A stretch of DNA of 64,000 nt, taken from positions 744,001-808,000 of the forward strand of contig SIJG01000055.1 of NCBI GenBank assembly GCA_023374025.1, in the 5' to 3' direction. Both the position numbers and the translations under genes were made by a program. The notes under the pieces were generated by a model. The model did not search any database. It saw only the letters and a program-made list of their open reading frames with translations, and was not told the DNA's origin. Below are positions 20,278-32,402 of this stretch, in pieces. This DNA comes from Heterodera schachtii. Its lineage: Eukaryota > Nematoda > Chromadorea > Rhabditida > Heteroderidae. Every line of letters starts with the position of its first letter. Position 1 is the first letter of the stretch.

Positions 20278-20813
20278 CGATGGGGGTCGACTGGGCGCCG
20301 CCAACTGGGCGCCAGCCCAACTGGGCGCCATACCCTTTTCCCTCACATCAATTGAATTGATAAAATATCGAAAGCACAAAAAAATTATTTCCATTTATTT
20401 TATAACGTTTTTTGTTATGTAACTTTATACACAGGCACATTGCATTTAATTCTTTTTTAATTTATTATATTTGCTTTTTGATGTATTACTAATTACAATA
20501 ACATTCCTTCAGCTAATTGACTCATTTCACAATAAAATATGGCTAGTAATATTTTGACGCAGAACAACCACAAAAGAATTTTGAGACTGACACAAAATTT
20601 TAACCCACTAAACATTATGGAATTTTTGATCGGTGTTTTCCGAAATTATCAGATGGATGCTTAGAATTTTACTTATAAATTTTTGAGATGATAAATTTTC
20701 ATTACATGTGAAATGAAATAATTTTTTTTGTGCTTCGATATTTTATCAATTTAATTGTAGTGAGGGAAAAGGGGATTGGCGCCCAGTTGGCGGCGCCCAG
20801 TCGTCCCGGTCCA
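20278..20813. mobile_element. Foldback element 1 (arms built of AACTGGGCGCC words)
   Basis: Terminal inverted arms of about 120 bp: the left arm has three GGGCGCC words followed by a unique stretch, which returns inverted at the right end. It is flanked by a 9-bp duplication TATTTATCA at 20,269-20,277 and 20,814-20,822. No coding capacity. Confidence 0.8.
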
Positions 20814-20822
20814 TATTTATCA

Positions 20823-21165
20823 ATGGAAACTAAATTTAGTTCACTCAACTTTTGTAAAAAAAAAATTTTGTTTTTTTTTAGACAGTTCAACCCAAAAATA
20901 GTGGTCCGCAAATGTCGGCTAACCGAATTTTTGGTATCAATACTGATTTGGTTTAATTTTGTTGCTTAAATTTTACAATTTTACAACCCTAAAATTGAAA
21001 CTTAATTAATCTTTACTATCGAAAAATCCGATCTCGAAAATTCCGGCGCCCAAGTCAATAATGCATTTGTTTTTTGTAATCAACAAAAAAAGAAGACTTA
21101 TTAACTAAACAAATTACATAATTGATTTATTAATGAGGCAAATTAATTAATCAATTAGTGTTTGG
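20823..21165. other. Spacer
   Basis: AT-rich sequence between a foldback element and the 3' end of the BTB-BACK-MATH gene. No feature seen. Confidence 0.5.
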
Positions 21166-24100
21166 TTATTCGGTTGATTTTCGCTTCGTCCCCTTTTGCT
21201 CTTCCGTATTAACATCGATGACCAAAGTGACAATGTCCTCGTCTTTGTCATACAATCCCTTTTCCGTGTCCATTAAATGCTTAATTTGAAATCTTTAAAA
21301 CATTTTTAATTGTTTTGTCCAAATTTTGTAATTTTCTAGCCAATTTTTAGGAAAAAATTTGTAGTTTTGGGGAGCCGGCGGTTTTTTCGGAATTTTAATT
21401 AATTTTATTAAAATATTGTTCAAAATTTCAACCGTTTTCCCCTATTTTTATAAACTCGGAGTCCCCAATTCCCTGAATTAAGTATCGAGGGGTAGGGGGC
21501 AAAAACTCGGGGGTCGGGGGGTTGTGACACTCACCAAAAAAGTGAAATTAGTGAATCCGCTGATCGAAGATTTATTGCTAAAAGAATGGTCAATTTTTTT
21601 CGTCACATCCTTCACGCCGCTCTTTTGTGAAACGATTCGAAAAGTCGCAGAACATTTGCAACTCCAATTTTCATCTTTTAATTGTTAAAATAAATAATTA
21701 TTTATTTAATTTTAATTTTAAATTGAAATTTTATTCCCACCTTTTGGAGCGGTGCACCAAAGGTGAAAGCCCAACCACTTTTCACTGCTGTTGTTTTTCG
21801 TCCTTATTTCTGCACAAATTTTCCATGGTAATCCTTTTATGTAAATGCATTCGCTTAATCGGCTTGTCCAAGCTTTCTCTTGCGCAAATTCCGAAAATTT
21901 CTCAATTTGCATCGTAAGCGTGCCTTCTTTTTGATCAGAAATGCGTTCATGGCACGGAAATTCCATTGGGTATTGTCCGTGCCAATCGCGGAGATTCGGG
22001 TGGCAATGGTACTGGAAGACGGCGAGCAGTTCTTCCATTGTCAGGACGCAGGAAGGCACTGTGTAAATGACGGTTCAAATTTTTTCGAATGTTTTTTATC
22101 CAAATGCCTATTTTTTGCATTTTGATAAAATTTTAAAAAATTTAATGGATTTTCGCCGTCGAAGAAATTTTTTTTTCGGATTTTAACGAATCTGTTAGTA
22201 TTTATAAAGGCCAAATGTAAGCATGATGATACATAAACCCGAAATTGAATCTGTATCAGCGATTTAGAACATTTGAACACTTTAAGCTATTAATTATATT
22301 TCCCCATCAAATTATGTAAAAATTTATCAAAAAATAATTTACCAATAATTTTTGAAAAATCTCTTTTTTCAATTAGAGGGAAACGTATTTTGTATAGTAT
22401 TGGGCCGATCACATCGCGACGATTTTTAGCGGAACACTCAATTAGCATTTGAGCACAGCGTTCGTCGGCCCAACGAATAGCCTGAAAAATGTGTTTTTTT
22501 TTTATAAAAAATTAGCATTTTTAATCGAATAGTTAATTTAATTAGTACAGCATTCCAAATGGCGAGTTCGTCATTGATTTTCAATTGGTCACGTTCGAGA
22601 ATTTCACACAACATATTCTGGTCAATATGTAAAAATTCCTCTGATTGCAATAAAGTTTCGGCATTTTGATCAATGTAATCCAAGCAACGACGAGAGAAAT
22701 CCTCAAAAAAAAAAAATTTATGATTTGTTAACTAGGGTTGCTCTGGAGCCTAATTGGCAAAAAAAGTCGGGGAAAGGATGGCCCGTATGCGAAAATCTCA
22801 ATGTTTTGACAAATGAACATTTTCTCTATTTGAATGGCCCCATTTGATAAATGAGTCCTCGTGAATAACAAAAAGTCAGAAATAATTTCATTTCCCATAT
22901 TAATGATAATTAGGTCCCTCTAATTATTAGGAAGGCCGGGTCCGGGTATTTTTGGCAAATACCGCGTCCGGGTATTGCCGGGTTCGGAAAAGCCGGGTCC
23001 GGGTACAAGTTTTTCAACCGGGTCCCCGGGTCCAACCGTGTCCTGAAAAAATCCAAGAAAAATTTTTTTCAATTTTTTTTCAAGAAAATAAAATTCCCGT
23101 CAGTATTCTTCACTTTTTCAAAAAAATTTTATACATTTTCATTGAGAAGACGCGCATGGAAATGTGCGAAGAATACATTTGGCAATTCATTAATCGGGAA
23201 TTCCGAACAGGCTTTGACCAGCGAAGAGACATTGTATTTATTTGCTAAATATTTTAAATTTAAAATAAAAAATTTTTTAAATAATTTATTGGCTAATATT
23301 TTAAATTAAAAAATAATAATTTTTAAGATTAATTTACCCGCGTAAAGCACTCCCATGGCATTTTCTCCGTTCAATTCGCTCAAATCTTCAGCATAAATGA
23401 AGCTCAACATCACTTTGAAAGCATTCGGACTAATGTCAGGGATTTCTACCGAACCATTCTTTTTTGCGGAAGGAGCTAAAATAAAATTTAAAATATTTGA
23501 AAAAATTAAAAATTAAAATTTTTCGAAATTTTTACTTTCAGTCTTTGGGTTTTTGTCATCAAAACGGAACATCGATTCGAACACATCCGAAGCAGTCATC
23601 ATAATGCATTTGTGCGCTTTCAAAAGCTTAAGAAAAGAATTTTTTTTTCTCGAAAAGTTTGGTCTTAAAAATTTTGCTTATTTTCGTTTTCTCTTATTTT
23701 TTGTCATTGAAATTTGCTTCTTAAAATCATAATATATAAGTAAGGCTGTGAAATTTAGGTAAAAAAAAACCGAGAAATAGGTAGAAAAATAGGTAAATAA
23801 TTAAGGATTTTTTAATGGAAAAATGCAAACAAAGAGGGAAAATTTTGATTCTGTTTCTTGGTTAACGAATAATTTAATATTTTTAATATTTTCTAGGGTT
23901 GGTCGGGACCGGGAATTTTGGGCAAAACCGGGACCGGGACTTGTTGGGCTGGAAAACCGGGAATTTCCAGGTCCCGGTCAAAACCGTGACTTCGGTACTC
24001 AGTTGTCCGTGTCCAGGTCCCGGGTCCCCGTACAACTCTAATATTTTTTAGAAAATATTCATTTTAAATTAAAAATTTTGTCAATAAAACAAATGAATAA

Positions 24101-24537
24101 ATTAATGGGGGATAAATTTTTGAAAAAATTTTCCAATTCTTAGGGGTGTGTTTTTTTTTTTATAATTTTTATGTCGATTCTTACAAATTAGGGGTATATT
24201 TTTTGATTTTATTGCTTTTTTGTCAAGATTTTTTTGAAAGTTCTTAAAATAAATAACCAAAAAAGCCGAAAAATTTCCCAGCCCTAATAATAAGAAAATT
24301 TTTACATTACCTATTTTGCTGTTTTTTTGTGCTTTTTACATTAAACCCTATTTTAAGATTTTCTGTGCCTAAAAATTGTATCACTAATAATTAATTATTA
24401 TTTTAATTTTGGAGTTATAAAAATTCTGTTGGTCCACTCGCCTCTTTTTCTTCTCCTTGGCCAACTAAAAATTGAATGTCCGCCCCATTGCCCGTGTTCA
24501 ACATCAGCTTCAACCGATCCACCAAATTGTCCGCCAT
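21166..24537 (-). CDS. BTB-BACK-MATH protein (Cullin-3 adaptor type), nine exons, intact
   Basis: Exons (plus coordinates, transcribed leftwards): 24537-24442, 23626-23536, 23475-23338, 23244-23135, 22701-22549, 22481-22343, 22058-21741, 21674-21535, 21279-21166. The phases add to 1,299 nt, a 432-residue protein with no break. The order is BTB (residues about 15-150; LLKAHKCIMMTASDVFESMF, then the IPDISPNAFKVMLSFIYAED core), BACK (about 150-245; HIDQNMLCEILERDQLKIND, RWADERC), and MATH (about 270-415; GTLTMQIEKFSEFAQ, GLPWKICAEIRTK, FRIVSQKSGV, DKDEDIVTLVIDV). Such proteins bring substrates to Cullin-3 E3 ligases through BTB, with MATH binding the substrate. Intron 1 uses a GC donor (GAG|GCGAGT), also kept in the decayed paralogue. 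Introns hold two copies of a GC-rich MITE family. The other MATH loci here are partial. Confidence 0.9.
22930..23045. repeat. Degenerate copy of the CCGGGACCGGG MITE family
   Basis: In intron 4 of the BTB-BACK-MATH gene. It is rich in ccgggtccgggta blocks like the intact copies at 23,894, 32,742 and 39,518, but its ends are not recognisable. Confidence 0.5.
23894..24040. mobile_element. hAT-like MITE (TAGGGTTGGTCGGGACCGGG ends)
   Basis: 147 bp with inverted ends (TAGGGTTGGTCGGGACC and TAGAGTTGTACGGGGAC in reverse complement). It is flanked by ATATTTTC (23,886-23,893) and ATATTTTT (24,041-24,048), an 8-bp duplication with one change. Located in intron 1 of the BTB-BACK-MATH gene. Confidence 0.75.
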
Positions 24538-24540
24538 ATG

Positions 24541-25384
24541 AATGCTTTTAAGAAATGATTGCTTTTTTGAATTATTACGTGGCTCAAGAAATTAAGCCTC
24601 TGTTTTTTGTCTATGTCCAAATGTTTTTTCTTGTCTCGGTCTCGACTTATTCTTCCAAAGCCAATGTTAGAATGGCTCCCGGACTTTTCGACAGCAAAGG
24701 ACGTTTCGACAGTAAAACAAAAAATAATGGACTTTTCGACAGTAAACATAAAAACAATAATTCTTTTTAAAATAAATTTTATTGCTTGTCAGTTTTACTA
24801 AATCTCTTTTAAATTAACATGCTAATATGTATTGCTAAATAAGAATTACTAGAGCTACGGTTTTTACGTTTTTTACCTAGAAAAATTTTAGAAAAATACA
24901 CCCTTAAGAATCTTCATCTCCAATTTTAGTTTAATTTATTTTCTTGGTAAGAATTTTAGATTTAAAAAATTATTAATCTCAATACTGGTTTGCCTTCATT
25001 TTGTTGTTTTGGTTAAATTTTACGATTTTACACTTCCTAATTTAATATTTAATTACTTTTTATTGTCAAAAAGTCCGGCGCCCGTTAGGATTCAGTCTTA
25101 GCTTGGAATTGACACAAAGTAAAAAGAATTTTTTGGCCTTTCATGCGATGCGATACATTCGCATAAAAATTGTAACATTAATTAAATAATTTATTAAACA
25201 TAAAATTACATCGGATGCATCGAAAAATGTGAGGTCAAAAAGTTGGAGAAAAACGTTGAAGGAGAAGAAAGGGGTTAATTGGTTAACATTTTGCAATTAT
25301 TATTTATTGATTGACCTAATTGCACTTTTGCTTTTTATTTGTTTTTCAAACAATATTGGTAGTTGACTATTTTCAAAAAAGTTT
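24541..25384. other. Intergenic region, upstream of the BTB-BACK-MATH gene
   Basis: AT-rich. A short tandem stretch (GGACTTTTCGACAGTAAA, twice near 24,680-24,750) is the only pattern seen. Confidence 0.5.
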
Positions 25385-25392
25385 CAGGAATA

Positions 25393-25688
25393 GGAGCCCC
25401 GACTTTTGCGGCCCCGACATTTGCGCCTATGTCCAAAATCGGACTCAAAGTTGAATTTTTTCAAGCCCTGATAGCCTAATCAGCATTAATTAAGAAAACT
25501 CGGCCTTATGGTTCATTATGATCAATAATTTGTTGTTTGAAAATTTTATTATTTTTTCAAAAAATCTTTTAAGACCCGATACTCAGACACAAACACTTTC
25601 AATAGCTTAAAAGCTGTTTATGCAATCAGGGATTGAAAAACTTAATTTTGAACCCGATTTTGGACAAAGGCGCAAATGTCAGGACACG
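25393..25688. mobile_element. MITE, GGAGCCCCGACATTTGCG family, copy 1
   Basis: Ends GGAGCCCCGAC and CGTGTCCTGAC (reverse complement), followed inwards by inverted arms of about 70 bp. An exact 8-bp duplication CAGGAATA lies at 25,385-25,392 and 25,689-25,696. Compare the copies at 46,045 and 53,055. Confidence 0.8.
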
Positions 25689-25938
25689 CAGGAATATGGG
25701 AGGGGGCCGGCGGTGCCGATAGACGCCGGTGAGGAAATTTTTGAAAGTTTGGCTCTCTTTCTTAGCAAACTTTGCCCAAAAAAAGACCAAATTTCTTTAT
25801 AAAAACAATATTTATTTCATAATATTCAATTTTATCCAGTGTAAATTTTTCATGGAATAACCGTGAATTGGTACTGTGAATGAAAAACCCGTGAAATTCA
25901 CGGTTTTCGTGACCGTGAATCACGGCGCACCTCTAACA

Positions 25939-26587
25939 GGGTCGGGGTCACTTCGGCGCGGCCACTTCGGCGCGGGTATTTCGGCGCGGGGTTTCTTCGG
26001 CGCGGGCTTTTTCGGCGCGGGCTTTTCGGCGCGGCCACTTCGGCACCCTATATAAAATGGCTTTTTCGGCGCCAATGTTTAAAAATCCCAAAAAATTTTC
26101 AAAAATATTAACTTGCCTTTCATTGTGCATATAACTTATGCCATTTTCATTCAAAGTACCATGCTAATGCAATGGTGAGCAATGGTGCATAATTTTGGTC
26201 CCAAATTAACTTTTATATTTTGGTTCAAAATCACCAATCGGAGGGGGGGGGGGGGGGGGTTTCGAGGATTCTGATCACAATCTGACCATAGGTTTGCCTA
26301 ATTCAGAACCCCGGACTTAAATTTCGAATATTTATATTTGATTTGGCTTAAAAATTCCAAATTGACCAGGTGTATTCGATGATACACAACAGTGTAAAAA
26401 TTCTTTTTTTAACTTTTTCTCAAAATTAGTCTGTATGTAGTTTACAGCAGGAAATTTTTTGCTTTTGATAGGGCTTTGCTCCAGAATTTTTAAAATTTTT
26501 TGAAAAGTTTTTCGGCGCCGAAAAAGTCATTTTATAAAGGGCGCCGAAATTGCCGCGCCGAAGTGCCGCGCCGAAGTGACCGGATCC
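25939..26587. mobile_element. Foldback element 4 (arms built of CTTCGGCGCGG words)
   Basis: The left end GGGTCGGGGTCACTTCGG and the right end (reverse complement) GGATCCGGTCACTTCGG bound arms made of repeated TTCGGCGCGG words: at least six on the left and fewer on the right. An exact 9-bp duplication CCTCTAACA lies at 25,930-25,938 and 26,588-26,596. A 15-G run sits at about 26,245. No coding capacity. Confidence 0.8.
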
Positions 26588-26596
26588 CCTCTAACA

Positions 26597-27739
26597 CGCT
26601 CTCATTTTCCGCCATTTTTTTGTTGTTGTCTATCTACCAGGGCTGTTGCAAGTTTCGCTTTTCGCCTTTTCGCTTTTTCGCTTTTTTTCGCTTAATACAC
26701 CCCTAAAGATTGGGTTTTTAAAATAAACAATGGCATTTTTGTGGAAGAAAAAGCAAAAAATTTAAACAAAATTTTGAATTTATTAACTATTTACCAAATT
26801 TTTATGAAATAAAGTAAATTTGTTATTTCTGTTAATGTGACGTGTAGTGAAGTGGTTAGTGCATCAACCTTCACATTACTTTCTGTCATGAATTTGGTGC
26901 TGGTTGACTTTTTTAAATTTATTTTAAAATTCGCCTGGCGCTGCATATGGCATCGCCGAGCCCAAAAATTCGTAAATCTTATTAAAAAAATTCTCTCAAA
27001 ATCGCAAAGATCTACCATTTTGGACAAAATCTGTTAACAGATCCATCAAAGCTTTAAAAAATTTTTCCCGGCGGCGCCTATCGGCACCGCCGGATCCCTT
27101 TCTTCACCAAAAGTTTTTTGGAAAAAGCGACCGAAAAAAGTGATCTGAAAAAAATCTGAATTTCTAATTAAATTTGTTTAGTCTAAAAAGATAAATGTTT
27201 GAAATAATTGAAGAAATTTATTTGAACATTTTCATTAATTTAATTTAGCTTTTTGGGTTTTATAAAATAAATAGGAAAGTAAAAATTTAATTTTTTTACT
27301 ATTTTCACTTAAATAAATTAAATTTTGAATTAAATTTTTTGAATTTTAAAATTTCCCGGTCCCCGGTCCCGGACAAAAACCGAGGTCCCGGTCACGGCTT
27401 CTCAGGTCCCGGTTTGTCAAAATTTCCTGGACAACTCTAATTAATTCTACACAAAAATCTTTACGATAAAAAAGAAATTAAAAAAGCAAATAAAATTATT
27501 ATTATGAAAATTAAAAAATATTTTTAAGCAAAAATGATACATAGAAAGCTTTTTGACTACTTATTTATGGCATAAGAAAAAATATTATTCATCTAATTTC
27601 TGGAAAAAATTTCGCTTTTTTGGGGCATTTCGCCTTTTCGCTTTCGCTTTTTATTTTGGTTTCGCTTTTTATTTTTCCTTTTGCAACAGCCCTGCTATCT
27701 ACCTCTTCTCTACCACTCTTTTTCTCTCTTTCTTTAATT
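26597..27739. other. Intergenic region with repeat fragments
   Basis: Contains a GGCGGCGCC hairpin-repeat copy at 27,069, a truncated CCGGTCCCGG MITE copy at about 27,353-27,437 and simple tttcgctttt-type repeats. No gene seen. Confidence 0.45.
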
Positions 27740-27750
27740 CGCATCCACTA

Positions 27751-28624
27751 CGGAACGGGCCAACTCCGTCTGGCCAACTCCGTCTTGCCAACTCCGTCTC
27801 GCCAACTCCGTCTGGGCCAACTCCGTCTTGGGGCCAACTCCGTCTGGGCCAACTCCGTCTCGCCAACTCCGTCTGGGCCAACTCCGTCTTGGGGCCAACT
27901 CCGTCTGAGCCAACTCCGTCTCGCCAACTCCGTCTTAGTTTATAAATGGGCCAACTCCGTCTCAGAGAGAAATATTCATATTAAGCTAAAGAATTTTCTT
28001 AAAATCTGTTTTATTAGCACATAGCTAACAATTTAAAGTAACATTTTTTAGCACTCCGAAAATGGAATAGACTATGAATTCGAAATGGATTTCCATATTT
28101 TAATCAGCCATAACTCGCTTTATTACAAACAAAACCGAAAATTGAGATATCATTCGAAAGACTGAAAATTCACTTTTATGTTCGTAACTGTGCTTATTGA
28201 CCTTATTTTGTTGTTGCAATGATTCCTGACTAAATTTGGCTTATTTTGGTTAATTTAGGAACCAAAGTGAGAATTTTAAAAATATTTTTGTTCGAAACGG
28301 TTCATGGTTCGAATTTAGTCGAAATGGATGTTAGATTTGTGACTAGCGACCCCGAAAACCCTTGGAAGCATGTTTTTATGACATTAAAAAAAAACTCTTC
28401 AAAAAGTGGGTGATCCCGACCTAATAAAACTGAGATTTAAAAAAAATTCTTAAGCTTAAAATGAATTTTTCTCTCTGAGACGGAGTTGGCCCCTTATACA
28501 CTAAGACGGAGTTGGCGAGACGGAGTTGGCGAGACGGAGTTGGCTCAGACGGAGTTGGCCCCAAGACGGAGTTGGCCAGACGGAGTTGGCGAGACGGAGT
28601 TGGCCAGACGGAGTTGACCCCTAC
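27751..28624. mobile_element. Foldback element 2 (arms built of CCAACTCCGTCT words)
   Basis: The left arm (27,760-27,965) has 13 copies of CCAACTCCGTCT with 1-5 bp spacers. The right arm (about 28,478-28,620) has 9 copies in reverse complement. The inner ends of the arms are also inverted copies of each other, including a tttataaatggg-type spacer and the following agagagaaat and aagaatttt stretches. CGCATCCACTA stands directly at both borders (27,740-27,750 and 28,625-28,635), a probable target duplication of 9-11 bp. The 0.5 kb between the arms has no gene. Confidence 0.8.
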
Positions 28625-28635
28625 CGCATCCACTA

Positions 28636-29330
28636 TGGGTCAACTCCACCGCCTAGTACTATCTCGTCGTTTCTCTTTTTCTTTGTAATTTCTCTTACTT
28701 TGGCGTACTATCTCTTCATTTTATTATGTAAAAAACACATTTACTTTTCTATGTACAGCTTTTTTTCCTGTTAAATCTTAACAAAATTTTACATACCGAC
28801 AGAGAAAAAAATTACGGACAAAATTTGGGTATAATGAAAAATATTTGAAGCCCAGATTTTTTATAATTACAGCTTTTTAAAAACTTATTTCTTTTTCTCT
28901 CCCTTTGGCGCACTATTTTCGTGTCTCTAACACATGAAAAAACACGGAATTCGCAAATTCTAATAATTTTGCCTATAATGGTTCAAAATCAATTCCGACA
29001 TTTATAATCAATAAAGAAATGAATAGTTTTAGCTTTTTGGTTGAAATCAGCAGCTTAGGACTTGAGTTATAACGTAATGAAAATTTGAAACTCCCACAAC
29101 TTTTTTCATATGCGTTAAATTGCTTAGCATTCGCTTAGAAAAAGATTCGTCTTTTCAAAAACTTTTTTTAAATACCAAATTTGTTCCTTTTAGTTGAGAA
29201 TGAAGCGAGTTATGGCTGACCAAAATAAAAATACAAAAAAGGCATTTACCAGTGTAAACAAGCAAAAATTTACGCCAATTTAAATATTTGGCGTTATGAG
29301 CAATTTTGTCTGACACTGGGCTTGACCCAT
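28636..29330. other. Intergenic region
   Basis: AT-rich with no gene. It begins GGGTCAACTCCACCG and ends CTTGACCC, flanked by inverted cactat/atagtg, so it may be a worn foldback-type element adjacent to element 2. Confidence 0.35.
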
Positions 29331-29331
29331 A

Positions 29332-29795
29332 GTGCGCATCCTCTCTTTTCCCTTTTTCTCTCTCTCTTTGTCTTTATCTCTTCCTCTTCTCACTCCCTAC
29401 CTTCCTTTCCCTCTCATCTCTCTCTTTCTTTCATTCATATTCTCTCTTCTCCTCTTTTCTTCCATCTGTCACTCTACTTCCCTACTTCCTCTCTGCCTCT
29501 TTCTTTCTTTCATTCTATTTTTTTACTTTTATCTCTCTTTCTTTGTTTGTCTCTACCTCTCTTTCTCACCATCTCATCTCTCTCTTTGTATATCCCCTCT
29601 CTTTGCGTCTCTGTCTCTCTTCGTCTCTCTCTCTCTTTTCTTTCTTTATCGCCCTTTATCTTTCTACCTTCTCTCTCACCTCCCTTTCTTTCTCACATCT
29701 CCACTCTTCTGTCCCTCTTCTCTTTCCCTCTCTTTCTTTCTCTCTCTCTCAGTGTCTCTCCCCTCTCTCTCTCCCTTGTCTCTAGCTACTGGTCT
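29332..29795. repeat. Polypyrimidine (CT) tract, about 460 bp
   Basis: Almost pure C/T on the plus strand (tctctctttc-type), with interruptions. The long Ser/Leu/Phe-rich frames it creates are low-complexity artefacts. Confidence 0.9.
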
Positions 29796-30499
29796 ATGAA
29801 CACCTGAGAATCCACTCAATAAATAGAGTTGAAATGGAATGAATGGTTGGTCATTTTTGGTAAATGTAATGTTGTGTTCCCACAGTGCCACCAACAGAGA
29901 TGAATTTTACAATAGAAGAGGGGAGGAAAGCGTTGAAAGGTCAAGCCAAGTGTTAGGTGGAAATCGATCCCTCGATGGATTTGCAATCCCATGGCTTTTG
30001 TAGTGCCAAACAAAAACTCTTACTCTTTTCCTCTGATTCACTTAACCTTACAGAGAAAGGCATTAAAATTGGTTAATTAGGATTAATTATATTTTAATGG
30101 CACCGCCCGCCGAGAAAAAAAGAAGAAACTTTCCTCCGCCGACCACCGTCTTTGAAAAACTTTAATTTGAAGCCGATTTTAGGTTCTGGTCGGTTTTATA
30201 CGTCCTATGAATGACCATCCTTAGTTTCTTATGCCATAATTTTTTTCTTACTTGGTCAATGTCAACATTCTTGGTACCAATTGAAAGCTTAAAGTCTCGG
30301 AAATGTAAGAAAAGAGCAAATACTGGCATTAAAAAAGAAATCACAATGAGAAACCCCGGAATTCATCTTTTCCTAGTATAATCTTTTGTCTATTGCCTTT
30401 AGCAAAAAATAAATTTTTTACAAAGCCTTCCATATCTCTTAAGCTTTTGTTTAATACCAAGAATATAAAAAAAAATTCATTAGGCAAAATTATTTTTTA
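29796..30499. other. Upstream region of the F-box-like gene with a partial exon-1 duplicate
   Basis: At about 30,100-30,150 the sequence atggcaccgcccgccgag and the following A/G stretch repeat the first coding exon of the gene at 30,500 with a frameshifting A. It is a partial tandem duplicate without the following exons. Confidence 0.5.
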
Positions 30500-32401
30500 A
30501 TGGCATCGCCCGTCGAAAAAAAGAAGAAACTTTCCTCCGCCGACCACCGCCAAATGAATAAACGAATTTTGAGAAAAATGTGAGAATTTTTGGGTTAAGA
30601 ATTTATGAATTTCATTTAATGCCTCTCAGTATATTTTTCTCGCATTTCAGTTGGATTTGTTCCGATGTTTGGATGGACATTTTCCCCCTTTTTGACCGTC
30701 CTCAACTCGGCCTCAAATTGGCACTTCTCTCTCCACGTTTCGATGTTTTAGTGGACACGCATTTTGATGGCAAAAGCGAATTGACAATTTGGAGAGAATT
30801 AACAATTGGCAAGGACGATGGACTAAAACCAAACATTTCCATTGCCCGACTTTCCGTTGCCCAGTAAAATTCGTTTTAATTACCTTCGGATTGAGTAATT
30901 AACGACTAATTAAAAGTATTATTGTTGACTGGTAAAAGCTTATCCCATTTTCAGGTACATTAATCATTCCGTCATCGAATTTCTCCGCTCAAATAAACAC
31001 ATTTTTGACAAAAAAGGCATCAGTTTTTGTTTCTCGATTGATTCACTCACTAACAAGTCTCTGGATTGGGATGATGTTATTCTCCGTCAAATTCTGCCCA
31101 TTTTTACGCCAAACATTCGCCACTTGGATTTTTCTGACGGTCATTTCGCCAATTTATTACTTTTCGATGCGCCGAAAATCCTCGCTGATCTAAATCAGTT
31201 GAATTCAATCGAATCTGATGATTTGTTGCTCTATATGATTGGTTTTACTGGGCAAAAGGCAACTTTTGCTAGCCGAGCGTTGTCCAAATGGTTGCACACT
31301 CCGACCAAAGATGGAAGCGATTGCGTTACAAATTTAACAATGATCCATTAATGAGAATCGACGAATGGATTACAAAGTTTAAACAGGTGGCCATCTTTTT
31401 CCTACATAAAGTGTGAATCCATGGGACAAGAAATAATTTAACGGGACGCGTAAAAACCCTTGGGAATCGTAAAAGACCATGGGACGCGTATTCTGTACTA
31501 GAACCTTACGTTGCTTTGATTTTTATACAACAGGAACCATTGGATGGGTTAACAGTTTTAAGAAGGTCCCCCCCCCCCCCCCCCAATTTTATTTCGACAT
31601 TAATCACTTCAATTTTCTTTTTTTATTAGTGGGACCAACCAAACAAATTTATGCTTTTTTGATTTTTCGTAGAAATGTTCTATTTTTCTATCTTATTTGT
31701 TAGCAAAAAATTTCGGTACTTTTCCGTTTTGGGCTTACACCTCAAGATTTAAAAAAAGTTCACATTCACTAATTTGTAAGTTATGCGCAAAACCGAAAAG
31801 TCCTGTATCGCTACGTTAATTTATGCTATGGGAATGGAAGGTTTATAATTGTCCCTTAAGATATGTAGGCCCAAAACGGAAAAGAACAAAATTTCATTGT
31901 TTTTGAAAAAAACACTTGAAAATGGGGGTTAGGGGTCGACGCCTAATTATACGAAGGGGGTCAAGCCATGTAAAGCGACGATTTTTTTTTTACTTTCAAA
32001 CCACCTTTTTTGCGGCGCGCTTTTTATCAAAAATTTGTGGTAACAGTGGGAGGGAGTCCGGCGGTGCCAATAATAAACCATCATCATTAAAATGTCGAAC
32101 TTTTCTTTAACATGGAATTCATTTTTATTGTTTTGTGTGTCTTTTTCCATTGTTTTAGGCATTTCTCCGTGCCACTTCTTCTTCTGCCTGCTACACAATT
32201 CAATTTAATATGCCCAAATCAACGCCAATTGTGCCATTTGAATTGGTGAACGAACGGACCAATGAAAAGCTGACACTAAACAAAGAAAATAATTGGGTGA
32301 TGAAGCGATGCAAAATTGGACAAATTGTTCAATGGAAGGATGAACATTTGAGCAATGTCAGCATTATTTTGAATGGTGTCAATTGCATTGGGTGCGTATG
32401 A
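30500..32401 (+). pseudogene. F-box-like protein of a cyst-nematode-expanded family, one frameshift
   Basis: Four exons: 30500-30579, 30651-30863, 30955-31386 and 32159-32401 (TGA 32,399-32,401). The start is MASPVEKKKKLSSADHR. Exon 2 has the F-box-like core (DVWMDIFPLFDRPQLGLKL), followed by SPRFDVLVDTHFDGKSELT. Exon 3 contains the YINHSVIEFLRSNKHIF and IWPIF-like (ILPIFTPNIRHLDF) blocks; exon 4 has PIVPFELVNERTNEKLTL. I know this arrangement from memory as a large family in cyst nematodes; the name F-box-like is tentative. All splice phases fit. Near 31,315, however, one base must be skipped to move from KWLHTPTKDG to RLRYKFNNDPLM, which otherwise meets a TAA/TGA. It may be a pseudogene or a sequence error. 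A foldback element abuts the stop codon; its 9-bp duplication includes the TGA. Confidence 0.65.
31566..31584. repeat. Poly-C tract in intron 3 of the F-box-like gene
   Basis: A run of at least 17 C. It belongs to the set of long G/C homopolymers noted across the window. Confidence 0.85.
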
Positions 32402-32402
32402 G

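Noticed and set aside
22952..23248. 98-codon plus-strand frame
   Set aside because: Covers a degenerate MITE copy and the antisense of a BTB exon.
27751..28624. Regularly spaced repeats resembling a CRISPR array
   Set aside because: Eukaryotic context, spacers of 1-5 bp, arms inverted relative to one another and flanked by a target duplication: a foldback transposon.
29322..29807. Three overlapping 80-161-codon frames rich in Ser, Leu and Phe
   Set aside because: They are products of a 460-bp CT tract; open in several frames at once, with no domain.
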